Shown here piece by piece: positions 1-8,289 of a stretch of DNA of 64,000 nucleotides (its first letter is position 1; each line of letters opens with the position of its first letter). A model generated the notes under the pieces. The model searched no databases, had not been told where the DNA came from, and worked only from the letters and a program-made list of their open reading frames with translations. The stretch is taken from NCBI GenBank assembly GCA_021772615.1, contig JAJFLQ010000115.1, positions 51,919 to 115,918 on the forward strand, in the 5' to 3' direction. Origin of the DNA: Verrucomicrobiota bacterium. Lineage in GTDB: Bacteria; Verrucomicrobiota; Lentisphaeria; JABSQK01; JAJFLO01. The position numbers and the translations under genes are program-made.

Positions 1-1
1 T

Positions 2-670
2 AGGTCATGTCGATCATCTTTCTGGCTTGTCACCTTGCTACTCGTTAGCTATTGCCGGACACGATATTCGGTGTTGAAACCGATTCGGTCCCTTCATCCT
101 GCAATCACGACAGCAAGGCAGCTTAGACATTCCTGTCTGAGTAATATCCGTTCCAGATGCACAGACAGCAAGGTCTATGCTACAGATGTTTTCGAACAGC
201 GGCTAGCTAATGCAGCACATCCATCAGCAGACGTAATGTGCGAATATCGTTCATTATGGATCACATCGGCTGGTCTCGTCTTCGTGGTCCAGGCAATGCG
301 CGACGGGACATTGAACCAACGTGGTGTGGCAGGCTATATTGTCATTCGCCGGTGCGACGTGCCGGCAACGGCGCGAAGAGCCGTGGTATCGAAGGCATTC
401 GGCGTAATTGCTCTGCCTTCTCCCGGCCGTAGCCCCGATGGTCGCAGTGGTCATCATTGGCCGGAAGGATCCAATGTCGCCGCCGGTGACTACATCAAGA
501 CAACGTCCGGGCCCATAAAGAGACATATCGTTGAATTGTCGCCTACGTTATTCCACCTGCTGAATATACCACAGCCTCCAGAGTTCACCGGGAAGAAGCG
601 TAAAGGGCCACAGATAAAGCTGCTAAATCCTGAGAATGACAAATTCCGCTTCTTCCGGCGACGCGGTTGA
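2..670 (+). pseudogene. Remnant of an alkaline-phosphatase-superfamily (phosphodiesterase/sulfatase-like) gene
   Basis: This frame is open from the left edge of the window to a TGA at 668-670. Only its last third looks like protein. Around 449-610 it reads GHHWPEGSNVAAGDYIK followed by VELSPTLFHLLNIP and PEFTGK. This matches the end of the type I phosphodiesterase/alkaline phosphatase superfamily, where a late metal-ligand histidine region and an 'is offered to no/intact at x' glycine segment precede a conserved 'apTll.llgip.p..mdG' block. The upstream part is rich in Arg, Cys and Ser and has none of the metal-binding motifs, so it is probably out of frame or degraded. The true gene would start to the left of the window. 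Alternatives are a sequencing indel or a chance open frame with a convincing tail. The family call is inference from the short C-terminal match. Confidence 0.35.
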
Positions 671-734
671 TTCTGTGACAAGGTAATGATGAATCTTCGG
701 TTCGAATGTATCAGAACAGGTGGGTGGTGACACG

Positions 735-902
735 ATGAATGGCGTGATGATTGCAATGATGCTTCTGGTGGGCGTTATCTTTGTGGCGATTAACGTGCTG
801 CTGCTGAATCCACCTGAGATCTTTTACACATGGTACGCAAGAATCTTCGACAAAGAAAGCGATCGGAAGAGCGATAGGGAGGAGGAAAATGAGGGGAAAT
901 GA
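735..902 (+). CDS. Small single-pass membrane protein, unknown function
   Basis: Not recognised. A 55-residue protein beginning MNGVMIAMMLLVGVIF, with one strongly hydrophobic segment at about residues 3-22, a short amphipathic stretch (NPPEIFYTWYARIF), and a highly charged tail of Lys, Arg, Glu and Asp. This layout resembles small membrane-anchored accessory proteins. A GGGTGG purine-rich stretch about ten bases upstream supports the ATG at 735; an in-frame GTG at 720 is possible. A long inverted repeat with a T run lies about 70 bases downstream and would suit as its terminator. No homologue can be named. Confidence 0.45.
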   Translation: MNGVMIAMMLLVGVIFVAINVLLLNPPEIFYTWYARIFDKESDRKSDREEENEGK

Positions 903-973
903 CCGCCGGAACTTACCGGCGCAGACAAGTTCGTGGCCCGCATCGCGTGACCGATCTTGGTGGTGGCAAATCG

Positions 974-1031
974 TCCTCGTCCTCGATATCGATCGTCACT
1001 AGAATCGTGGCGGTTCGAGGACGAGGATTTT
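974..1031 (+). terminator. Long inverted repeat followed by a T run, probable intrinsic terminator
   Basis: TCCTCGTCCTCGA at 974-986 is repeated as its exact reverse complement at 1015-1027, giving a 13-bp perfect stem with a 28-base loop, followed by TTTT at 1028-1031. It lies between the small + strand gene ending at 902 and the - strand rfbC ending at 1049, where a terminator is expected. The loop is longer than usual, so it could instead be a stand-alone repeat. Confidence 0.45.
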
Positions 1032-1048
1032 CGATGCTAGGGTAATTG

Positions 1049-1597
1049 TCAGTTCGGCAAGTGCTCTTCTTTGATCTCGTGCAGCGCCAACCCCTTCTGG
1101 TCTTTAGGCGAAACTATGGGGTTCGCCACCGGCCAGTCGATTCCGATGTCCGGGTCGTTCCAGAGCACGGTGTGTTCACTTTCAGGTGCATAAAAATCGG
1201 TGCATTTGTAGGCGAACACTGCTGTTTCCGACAGCACGCAGAACCCGTGTGCAAACCCCGGTGGAATCCAGAGCATGCGGTGATTTTCCGCCGAAATCTC
1301 CATTCCCGTCCATACACCGAAGGTCGGCGCATGTCGTCGTACATCAACCGCGACATCAAAAACGGTTCCGAAAGCAACACCGACGAGTTTTCCCTGTCCG
1401 TTCGGACACTGGTAGTGCAGGCCACGCAGCGTGTCACGGCGCGAAAATGATTGATTGTCCTGTACGAATTCGGCGCTGATTCCGGCCTCGGCGAAACGCG
1501 TACGATGGTAGTTTTCCAAAAAATGCCCGCGGTCATCTCGAAAGATTTTAGGTTCGACGCAGATAACATCGGGGAGCGATAGACGGCTGAAACGCAT
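1049..1597 (-). CDS. rfbC: dTDP-4-dehydrorhamnose 3,5-epimerase
   Basis: Epimerises dTDP-4-keto-6-deoxy-glucose at C3 and C5 in the dTDP-L-rhamnose pathway, supplying rhamnose for cell-surface polysaccharide in the cytoplasm. At 182 residues it has the normal length of the RmlC cupin family. Visible family signatures are RGLHYQ with the catalytic base His61, the FDVAVDVR strand, PPGFAHGF with His117, an FAYKCTDFY block with the catalytic Tyr130, and SPKDQKG with Asp166 pairing with the catalytic histidine. The ATG at 1597 is preceded by a GGAAAG ribosome-binding site. The other rhamnose genes (rfbA, rfbB, rfbD) are not adjacent; the downstream neighbour on this strand lies outside this group. 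Identification is secure. Confidence 0.95.
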   Translation of the reverse strand: MRFSRLSLPDVICVEPKIFRDDRGHFLENYHRTRFAEAGISAEFVQDNQSFSRRDTLRGLHYQCPNGQGKLVGVAFGTVFDVAVDVRRHAPTFGVWTGMEISAENHRMLWIPPGFAHGFCVLSETAVFAYKCTDFYAPESEHTVLWNDPDIGIDWPVANPIVSPKDQKGLALHEIKEEHLPN

Positions 1598-1645
1598 AGT
1601 TACTTTCCAATCTCGCAGCTTGAATTAATCCTGTCGGAACATGGC

Positions 1646-2140
1646 TTATTTGCCGCCGGCATTTTTCTCATTCCACCGGCGCCGTATATGACGGATCAAC
1701 TGGTGATCCATGTCGAGCGTCTGTACCGCGTGCGGTTCGACGAATCCGCCCCAGATGACCTCACGGTTGTCCACGCGGATCTCCGGTACATCGGCGAGCC
1801 ACAAGTCGTAGATGTAGGCCATATCCGTATCCGAAACCGTCTGTTCGTCTGCCCGGATTTCGCCCGCCGGAACCAGCTCCGGGGGTGTACAGTGCACGCC
1901 TACTTCCTCCCGTAGTTCCCGCACGGCGGCATCCACGGGCGTTTCGTTTTTCTTGATCCCCCCACCGGGCAGCGTGTATCCGGAGCGATAGGAATTACGG
2001 ATGACAAGCACGTGCCGATTTGCCCATACGGCGACGTACACGCCGCGCATCGGGCGCCGTGTTATCCGACAATATACACTGAACGATACATACGCAATCT
2101 TCAGAAGCACGCGAAATACGCGATCGCAACAGTGCTGCAT
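1646..2140 (-). CDS. Nudix hydrolase
   Basis: Hydrolyses a nucleoside diphosphate linked to another moiety; the substrate cannot be predicted. The Nudix box is complete: GGGIKKNE, then seven residues, then RELREEVGV, providing the metal-binding glutamates. Before it is a typical beta-strand entry (RGVYVAVWAN, then SGYTLPGGG) and after it the acidic strand DMAYIYDLWLADVPE and the WGGFVEP turn. I chose ATG 2140 because an AAGGGG element lies about ten bases upstream; a TTG at 2224 in the same frame would add 28 residues that look like non-coding sequence. It is transcribed divergently from the YkgJ-type gene at 2252 and lies 48 bases upstream of rfbC on the same strand, so co-transcription with rfbC is possible. 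Confidence 0.85.
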   Translation of the reverse strand: MQHCCDRVFRVLLKIAYVSFSVYCRITRRPMRGVYVAVWANRHVLVIRNSYRSGYTLPGGGIKKNETPVDAAVRELREEVGVHCTPPELVPAGEIRADEQTVSDTDMAYIYDLWLADVPEIRVDNREVIWGGFVEPHAVQTLDMDHQLIRHIRRRWNEKNAGGK

Positions 2141-2251
2141 CCCGCTGCGCCCCTTGACAAGGCGATCGTCGGCAGGCAATTTGGGACCAGCATGGTTCGG
2201 CGAAATCGTAGGCTTATCCTTCAACCAAATATCCGTGACAAATTGCGGCGT

Positions 2252-3544
2252 ATGACAACTCCGTCATCGAGACAGATTCGAATTCCAGAGTGGAACTTCT
2301 CGTGCACCGGTTGCGGCGACTGCTGCCGCCGCTGGCACGTGGCGGTCTCGTCGTCCGAAAAGGTGCGGCTGCAGCAGTTGTCGTGGAACGATAATGACGT
2401 CATCCCGCCCGAGATAACCACCACGATAAATACCTACGAGTACCTCGCTCACGCGCCGGAGGGCCACTGTATCTATCTCGAGCCGGAGACGAACCAGTGT
2501 AAGATACACGCCAAATTCGGCCATGCCGCGAAACCCATCGGCTGCCGCGTTTACCCCTATAATATCGCCACAACATTCAAAGACCAGTACTCGGTGGTTG
2601 GTCGTTTCGATTGCCCGGCCATTCGCCAGAATCATGGTAAGCCAATAGCAGCGGCTATGCCGGCGATCCGTCGCCATATCCGCGACATGGGGCTGAACGG
2701 CGGATTCGATTCGTTTGTCCTTGACGGTCTCGAAGAATCGCATGTGAAGCGCATCGTCCGGGCATTTTACGATTGCCTCCTTTCCCGGAACGATCTCACT
2801 GCCGATACGAAAATGATCGGCGCTGTGCTGGCAGTCGAACGACTTGAGAAGCTCGGAGCAACCTTTCTTTGCGATCTCGACGATCTTGAGATATTTCCGT
2901 CGTTTTTCCAACGGGTCGCTCTCGATTGCGCTCATATCAAGATCCGAAGGCTGGGACTATTCGAGCGCTGGCGGTTTCTGAATCTTTTTATCTCATTCAT
3001 GCGACGTGATGAAGATATTGTTGGCAAAGGATTCGCGTCTCGCTGCCAACGCACTGCGGCAATCTGGCAGATTCTCTTCACCACCGGCAACCTGATTGAG
3101 CTTGGTTCTGAACATCCGGATGCGGATGTCGACAGTATGGCGGTCTTTGATTTGCCGATCGAGAATGCTAGCGAAGTCGACTGGTCGCTCTATGTGGAGC
3201 TTGTAAAACTGCGGCTTCAGGCGTTTCAGTTTTTCGGTCCCGCGAACTATGACCTTAGTTTTTATGTCGGCCTGAGTTCTTTGATATTTTCGTTTCCTCT
3301 TGTGATCGCTGCAGCGAAGTGGTCGGCGATTGCGCGGGACCCGCAACGTTGCCGCGTCACGCCCGACGATATCGACTATGCTGTGGGCGTGATCGACCAT
3401 AATCTGGGCCGATCCGCGCTGCTCGGAACGGCCTTCTTCACAACCATGATCCGACAAATGACGGAGGTCGAGGTATATGCGCGTTTGGTTCGCCGGCTCA
3501 TCGACGCCGGCGGTCACCGATTGCCTATTACAACGACTACCTGA
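2252..3544 (+). CDS. YkgJ-family cysteine cluster protein
   Basis: A 430-residue protein whose N-terminal domain carries the cysteine pattern of the YkgJ/FliB-type putative zinc- or iron-chelating family: SCTGCGDCCRRWHVAVS near residues 17-33, then CIYLEPETNQCKIHAKFG and KPIGCRVYPY. These cysteines probably bind a metal or Fe-S cluster. The remaining two thirds is alpha-helical in appearance with no motif I recognise and makes the protein much longer than the minimal domain. No catalytic function is established for most members. The ATG at 2252 was chosen because the family domain starts a few residues later; an upstream ATG at 2192 is open but codes nothing family-like, and neither start has a strong ribosome-binding site. 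Confidence 0.8.
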   Translation: MTTPSSRQIRIPEWNFSCTGCGDCCRRWHVAVSSSEKVRLQQLSWNDNDVIPPEITTTINTYEYLAHAPEGHCIYLEPETNQCKIHAKFGHAAKPIGCRVYPYNIATTFKDQYSVVGRFDCPAIRQNHGKPIAAAMPAIRRHIRDMGLNGGFDSFVLDGLEESHVKRIVRAFYDCLLSRNDLTADTKMIGAVLAVERLEKLGATFLCDLDDLEIFPSFFQRVALDCAHIKIRRLGLFERWRFLNLFISFMRRDEDIVGKGFASRCQRTAAIWQILFTTGNLIELGSEHPDADVDSMAVFDLPIENASEVDWSLYVELVKLRLQAFQFFGPANYDLSFYVGLSSLIFSFPLVIAAAKWSAIARDPQRCRVTPDDIDYAVGVIDHNLGRSALLGTAFFTTMIRQMTEVEVYARLVRRLIDAGGHRLPITTTT

Positions 3545-3754
3545 ATTAATCAGGCTAAACTCCCTCTGTAATATTTGTAAATAAAAGTTTAGCTAATAAA
3601 TTTATGTATGTAAAATCTACGCTTATATATTGTAGCCAATCTCCGGATCCTCCAGGCGTGTATGTTCATGTGTGCAGGCATTGGTGGCGCGAAAAATTCA
3701 GGCTATAACGGCAGCGGCTGATATATCAACAAAAAGACATCGGGGGAATCGATT

Positions 3755-4390
3755 ATGAGAACCGCGCTCACAGACAAGCAACAGAACATACTCGACTACA
3801 TCGGCGACTTCATCGGACGCGAGGGCATGCCGCCCACCATCACTGAAGTTGCTACTGCGTACCGTATCAAAACCGCAACCGCATTCGCACATATTCGCGC
3901 GCTGCAGCGTAAGGGTTTCGTTTCGCGGACCTCGAAAGCGCGCAGCCTCACGCTCACCAGGAGCACGGCGCCGCGGCATTTATCGCTGACGCTGAGCATA
4001 CCGATACTGGGCCGGATCAATGCCGGCCTGCCGCTGATGGCGGAGCAGCAGATCGACGGTGCAATCCAGGTGGACCCGTCTATGTTGCCCAGGGGCATTG
4101 GCGGACATCGGTTGTTCGGCCTGCGAATCGTTGGCGACAGCATGCGCGACAAGGCGATTCTGGAAGGGGATATTGTGATCGTGAAGGAACAGGCGTCGGC
4201 GCAGATCGGCCAGATTGTCGTGGCGATGGTTGATGGTGAAGCCACGGTAAAGAGCTTTTATCTCGGCGACGGCCAGGTAGAATTACGGCCCGCGAACGCC
4301 CGTTTCGAGTCGCAATTTTACGCGTTTGACGAGGTGGTCCTTCAGGGCGTCGTGATAGCGCTGCACAGATCGTGTGTATGCGGCGCCTGA
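3755..4390 (+). CDS. lexA: LexA SOS repressor / S24 autoprotease
   Basis: Represses DNA-damage (SOS) genes and cleaves itself when activated RecA filaments form. The N-terminal 65 residues form the winged-helix DNA-binding domain (LTDKQQNILDYIGDFI, then MPPTITEVA and the recognition-helix region TATAFAHIRALQRKGFV). The C-terminal S24 domain has the scissile Ala90-Gly91 bond in GRINAGLP, nucleophile Ser129 in IVGDSM and general base Lys166 in GEATVKSF. Length of 211 is typical. A GGGGGAA ribosome-binding site lies about six bases before the ATG. I could not find a standard Gram-positive or E. coli-type LexA box in the 210-base upstream gap, so the operator may be lineage-specific. The 3' end overlaps the hydantoinase start by 13 bases. 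Confidence 0.93.
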   Translation: MRTALTDKQQNILDYIGDFIGREGMPPTITEVATAYRIKTATAFAHIRALQRKGFVSRTSKARSLTLTRSTAPRHLSLTLSIPILGRINAGLPLMAEQQIDGAIQVDPSMLPRGIGGHRLFGLRIVGDSMRDKAILEGDIVIVKEQASAQIGQIVVAMVDGEATVKSFYLGDGQVELRPANARFESQFYAFDEVVLQGVVIALHRSCVCGA

Positions 4391-7300
4391 CGAACGTTCA
4401 GAATACATCGGCATCAGATGTTGCCGACCCGGCGGTATCGGTTTGTGCACATCAGGACGACGAGTGGGTTTTCTGGATTGACGTCGGCGGAACATTTACC
4501 GATTGTATCGCTCTCGCGCCGAATGGTGGATTACAACGATGCAAGGTGCTGAGTACCGGAGCCGTACAGGGTGCCGTCGGCAGCGGATCCGGGTGTACGG
4601 CGCTATACGATCCTTCCCTCCCGGATTTAGCGGAGAACTTTTTTCGTGGGTATGATCTGCATCTTTTCGATCACGAAGGAGACGAGCAGGCGGTCATTCC
4701 GGTCTCTGCATACGACGCGCCGGCTCGAGCTGTCTATCCCGCACAGGCGATTCCGCAACCGGTGTTGCTGCATGCATGCTCGTACGAGCTTCGATCGGGC
4801 GAGGTTGCGCCGGCGCTGTGCATGCGTATGATGATGAAGCGGCGTCTGGAGCAGGCGCTGCATCCCTATCGATTGCGACTGGGTACCACAATCGCCACCA
4901 ATACGCTTCTCGAACGAACGGGGCCTCCGGTCGTGTTTGCCGTGACCAGCGGCTTTGCAGATGTTCTGGAGATTGGTGATCAGACCCGTCCACATCTTTT
5001 CGAACCCTTGATTCGCAAGCCGCCCGCATTCCACACCGCCGTTGTCGAGATCCACGAGCGCACGGCCGCGGATGGCGATGTGTTGCTTGCTGTCGACCCT
5101 GACCGCGTTCGTGGGGATCTACGGTATCACTTCGAGAACGGCATTCGCAGTATTGCGATCTGTTTTATCAACGCCTTCAAGAATCCCCTGAATGAACAGC
5201 GTGTCGCCACCGTTGCAAGGGAGGTTGGGTTTACGCAGATTTCTGTGTCGAACGAAATAAGTCCGACAATAAAATACCTGTCCAGAAGCCAGACCGCGGT
5301 GGTCGACGCCTATCTTTCTCCAGCGATCCACGATCATATTTCCAGACTGCGCTGCAGCGCAAGCGGCGCGCACATTCACCTGATGACGTCGGCCGGAGGA
5401 ATCGTAGGCGAAAGTCAGTTCGGCGGCAAGGACAGCATTCTGAGTGGTCCGGCCGGCGGCGTCGTTGGCTACGCCGGCCTTGGCCAGAAGGCGGGATACA
5501 GCCGTTTGATCGGATTTGATATGGGGGGTACCTCGACCGATGTAAGCCGATTTGACGGTCGCCATGACTACTTGCGTGAAACGCAAGTAGCCGGCGTACG
5601 TATTGTGGCGCCGTCACTGCGAATTGAAACGGTTGCCGCAGGGGGCGGATCGATTTGTGCTTTCGACGGGCATCGTCTTACCGTCGGGCCACGCAGTGCC
5701 GGCGCACGGCCGGGGCCGGCTTGTTATGGTCGTGGCGGTCCGCTGACACTCACCGACATCAATCTCTACAGCGGCCGGCTGGTGTCGGCGCATTTTCCGT
5801 TTGCATTGGTTCCGGAAGCTGCGGAGCGGCGCCTTAAGGAGGTTGCCGGCGCTATCCGTACGAGCGGCGGTCCAGACTATGATCTCGACGATCTTGCCGC
5901 CGGTTTTACGCGGATAGCCAACGAGCGAATGGCGGCTGCGGTGCGATCCATCAGTACATCGGTCGGTTGCGATCCGGGCGAGTACGCACTCGTACCTTTC
6001 GGCGGCGCCGGTGGCCAGCACGCTTGTGCGATCGCATCGCTGCTTGGCATCCGTACCATTATTGTGAGTCGGCTTGCAGGGATCCTCAGTGCCCACGGGG
6101 TCGGCACCGCGGATGTGATTCATATCGCCGAACGGTCGGTGCTCAGGTCGTGTGACCCGGCCGCGCTCAAAGCGGTTGAGACAGACTATGACGATATGGA
6201 GCATCGATTGTTTTCATTGATTGCCGCAGACGGAATTCCCGCAGAGCGCATTGAGGCACCATTACGCACGCTCGATCTCCGTTACATTGGCGAAGAAGCC
6301 ACGATTACGGTCAATTACGGCACTGCGGACAGGATTTGTAACCGCTTCGAAAAAAAGCATTTGAATCTCTACGGGCACAGTCATTCCGGCCGGGAGATAG
6401 AGATTGCGATGATTCGCGTGGAGCGCATTGGTACGACAACCAAGCCTGTTTACCGACCGTTGCCACAGCGACGAACTGCGGTCGATGCCGGCACCGATGC
6501 GCCTGTCTTGCAGTCGATTCGTTTTGCCAACGGTCGCGTTGATGCGGCAGTCAAAGCATTTGCGAATCTGCAGCCGGGAGATGATCTTCACGGACCGGCA
6601 CTGCTGACCAGCGATTTTTCTACCGTGGTGGTGGAACCGGGCTGGCAGGGCGTTGTTGATGAGGACGGGAATCTTCTGTTGCACGATACGCGCGTCGAAA
6701 CCGATTCCGGCAGCGTTGATAAGGACATCATAACGTGCGATCCTGTACAGACGGAATTATTCAATAACCGGTTTAAAGCGATAGCCACACGGATGGGGTT
6801 GACGCTGCAACGCACCTCTGTCTCCGTGAATGTAAAGGAACGGCTTGATTTCAGTTGCGCCATCCTCGATGCCGCAGGCAACCTCGTCGTCAACGCTCCG
6901 CATATTCCGGTACACCTTGGTGCTGTAAGTGAAACGGTCAAGGCGCTGTTACGGGACGTGTCGAGCATGGCGCCCGGTGACGTGTACCTCTCGAACGCTC
7001 CGGATACCGGCGGCTCGCATTTGCCCGATCTCACGGTCATCACCCCGGTGTTTGATGATACCGGGAAAATGGTGCGATTTTTTACCGCATCACGTGCGCA
7101 TCACGCAGAGATCGGCGGGCGTTACCCAGGCTCACTTTTTCCGTTTGCCCGGCGACTTGACGAGGAAGGGGTCGTGTTCCGAAATTTCCTTTTGGCGTCA
7201 CGATACAGACTAAACGAAACGGCGTTGCGGCGACACCTCGGCTCCGGACCCTATCCATCTCGAAACCCCAAAGAGAATATCATGGATCTGCGTGCCGCCA

Positions 7301-8283
7301 TGGCTGCGAATCAATGTGGCGTTGTGGAATTGCAGCAGCTCGGCGCTGCGGTGGGATGGCGCACGGTCATGGCGTATATGGATCATATTTGCCATGTCGC
7401 AGAGGCCAAGACGTGCGCCCGCATTCGCGCGATCCCGGATGGCTGCTATACGTTCACGGACGCACTCGACTGCGGTGCGGCAGTGTGTGTGTCCATTACC
7501 ATCAGCGACGATGCGATGTCTGTCGATTTTGACGGTTCCGGACCGGTAAACGACTCGTGCCTAAATGCGCCATTGGCCGTCGTACAAAGTGCGCTTTTGT
7601 ACTGTATTCGCTTTATCGTCGAAGACGAAATGCCATTGAATTCAGGCATGCTCGTCCCGCTGAATCTTAACATTCCCGGCGGGATGCTCAATCCATCCTG
7701 CGGCGTCGGCGGTGACGGTCATCCTGCGGTTGCAGGCGGCAACGTGGAATTGTCTCAGCGCGTTGTGGATGTGGTACTGGCTGCCTTGGGCGTCGCTGCT
7801 GCCAGCCAGGGAACAATGAACAATCTAGTCTTCGGCAACGACGCATTCGGTTACTACGAAACACTGTGCGGCGGAGGCGGTGCGGGGCCCGGCCATTGCG
7901 GCGCCTCGGCGGTGCATACGCACATGACGAATACGCGCCTGACCGATGTGGAAATTCTGGAACAACGCTATCCGATACGTGTCCGTGAATTCCTGATCAG
8001 AACGGATTCCGGCGGTGAGGGGCTGTATCGAGGGGGAGACGGGGTTATGCGCGAGCTGGAATTTCTCGACAGTCTGGAAGTCTCGCTGGTCACAGATCGC
8101 AGGGTAAATCCACCCTTTGGCCTCGCAGGTGGGGGCGCGGGCCGCGCGGGAAGGAACGCACTGCGCCGTTGCGGAACCGACGCATACGTGAATCTACCGT
8201 CCCTTGTTCAGTTCAGTGTCGGGCCCGGCGATATACTTCGGGTCGAAACGCCGGGTGGAGGCGGATACGGGGAGCGGCCGTGA
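4378..8283 (+). CDS. Fused hydantoinase A/B, 5-oxoprolinase-type ATP-dependent amidohydrolase
   Basis: A 1301-residue protein combining both subunits of the HyuA/HyuB family in one chain, the arrangement of eukaryotic-type 5-oxoprolinase, which uses ATP to open 5-oxo-L-proline to glutamate. The A half starts with WIDVGGTFTDCIA (actin-like ATPase phosphate-binding motif) and continues with LGTTIATNTLLERTG, LSGPAGGVVG and GFDMGGTSTDV. The B half starts near residue 788 with DPVQTELFNNRF, followed by NVKERLDFSCAI, NAPHIPVHLG and the glycine-rich end ETPGGGGYG. The length fits full oxoprolinases of about 1290 residues, but substrate could equally be a hydantoin or related lactam. The start lies inside the end of lexA (GTG 4372 is an alternative), so translation is probably coupled. 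The gene converges on the histidine kinase with only six bases between stops. Confidence 0.9.
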   Translation: MRRLTNVQNTSASDVADPAVSVCAHQDDEWVFWIDVGGTFTDCIALAPNGGLQRCKVLSTGAVQGAVGSGSGCTALYDPSLPDLAENFFRGYDLHLFDHEGDEQAVIPVSAYDAPARAVYPAQAIPQPVLLHACSYELRSGEVAPALCMRMMMKRRLEQALHPYRLRLGTTIATNTLLERTGPPVVFAVTSGFADVLEIGDQTRPHLFEPLIRKPPAFHTAVVEIHERTAADGDVLLAVDPDRVRGDLRYHFENGIRSIAICFINAFKNPLNEQRVATVAREVGFTQISVSNEISPTIKYLSRSQTAVVDAYLSPAIHDHISRLRCSASGAHIHLMTSAGGIVGESQFGGKDSILSGPAGGVVGYAGLGQKAGYSRLIGFDMGGTSTDVSRFDGRHDYLRETQVAGVRIVAPSLRIETVAAGGGSICAFDGHRLTVGPRSAGARPGPACYGRGGPLTLTDINLYSGRLVSAHFPFALVPEAAERRLKEVAGAIRTSGGPDYDLDDLAAGFTRIANERMAAAVRSISTSVGCDPGEYALVPFGGAGGQHACAIASLLGIRTIIVSRLAGILSAHGVGTADVIHIAERSVLRSCDPAALKAVETDYDDMEHRLFSLIAADGIPAERIEAPLRTLDLRYIGEEATITVNYGTADRICNRFEKKHLNLYGHSHSGREIEIAMIRVERIGTTTKPVYRPLPQRRTAVDAGTDAPVLQSIRFANGRVDAAVKAFANLQPGDDLHGPALLTSDFSTVVVEPGWQGVVDEDGNLLLHDTRVETDSGSVDKDIITCDPVQTELFNNRFKAIATRMGLTLQRTSVSVNVKERLDFSCAILDAAGNLVVNAPHIPVHLGAVSETVKALLRDVSSMAPGDVYLSNAPDTGGSHLPDLTVITPVFDDTGKMVRFFTASRAHHAEIGGRYPGSLFPFARRLDEEGVVFRNFLLASRYRLNETALRRHLGSGPYPSRNPKENIMDLRAAMAANQCGVVELQQLGAAVGWRTVMAYMDHICHVAEAKTCARIRAIPDGCYTFTDALDCGAAVCVSITISDDAMSVDFDGSGPVNDSCLNAPLAVVQSALLYCIRFIVEDEMPLNSGMLVPLNLNIPGGMLNPSCGVGGDGHPAVAGGNVELSQRVVDVVLAALGVAAASQGTMNNLVFGNDAFGYYETLCGGGGAGPGHCGASAVHTHMTNTRLTDVEILEQRYPIRVREFLIRTDSGGEGLYRGGDGVMRELEFLDSLEVSLVTDRRVNPPFGLAGGGAGRAGRNALRRCGTDAYVNLPSLVQFSVGPGDILRVETPGGGGYGERP

Positions 8284-8289
8284 TTTTCA

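Noticed and set aside
2264..2935. 223-codon - strand frame opposite the YkgJ-type gene
   Set aside because: Antisense shadow of a gene with clear cysteine-cluster motifs; no family signature of its own.
3554..3593. GCTAAACT ... AGTTTAGC inverted repeat after the YkgJ-type gene
   Set aside because: Only 8 bp, AT-rich, 24-base loop and no T run; too weak to call a terminator.
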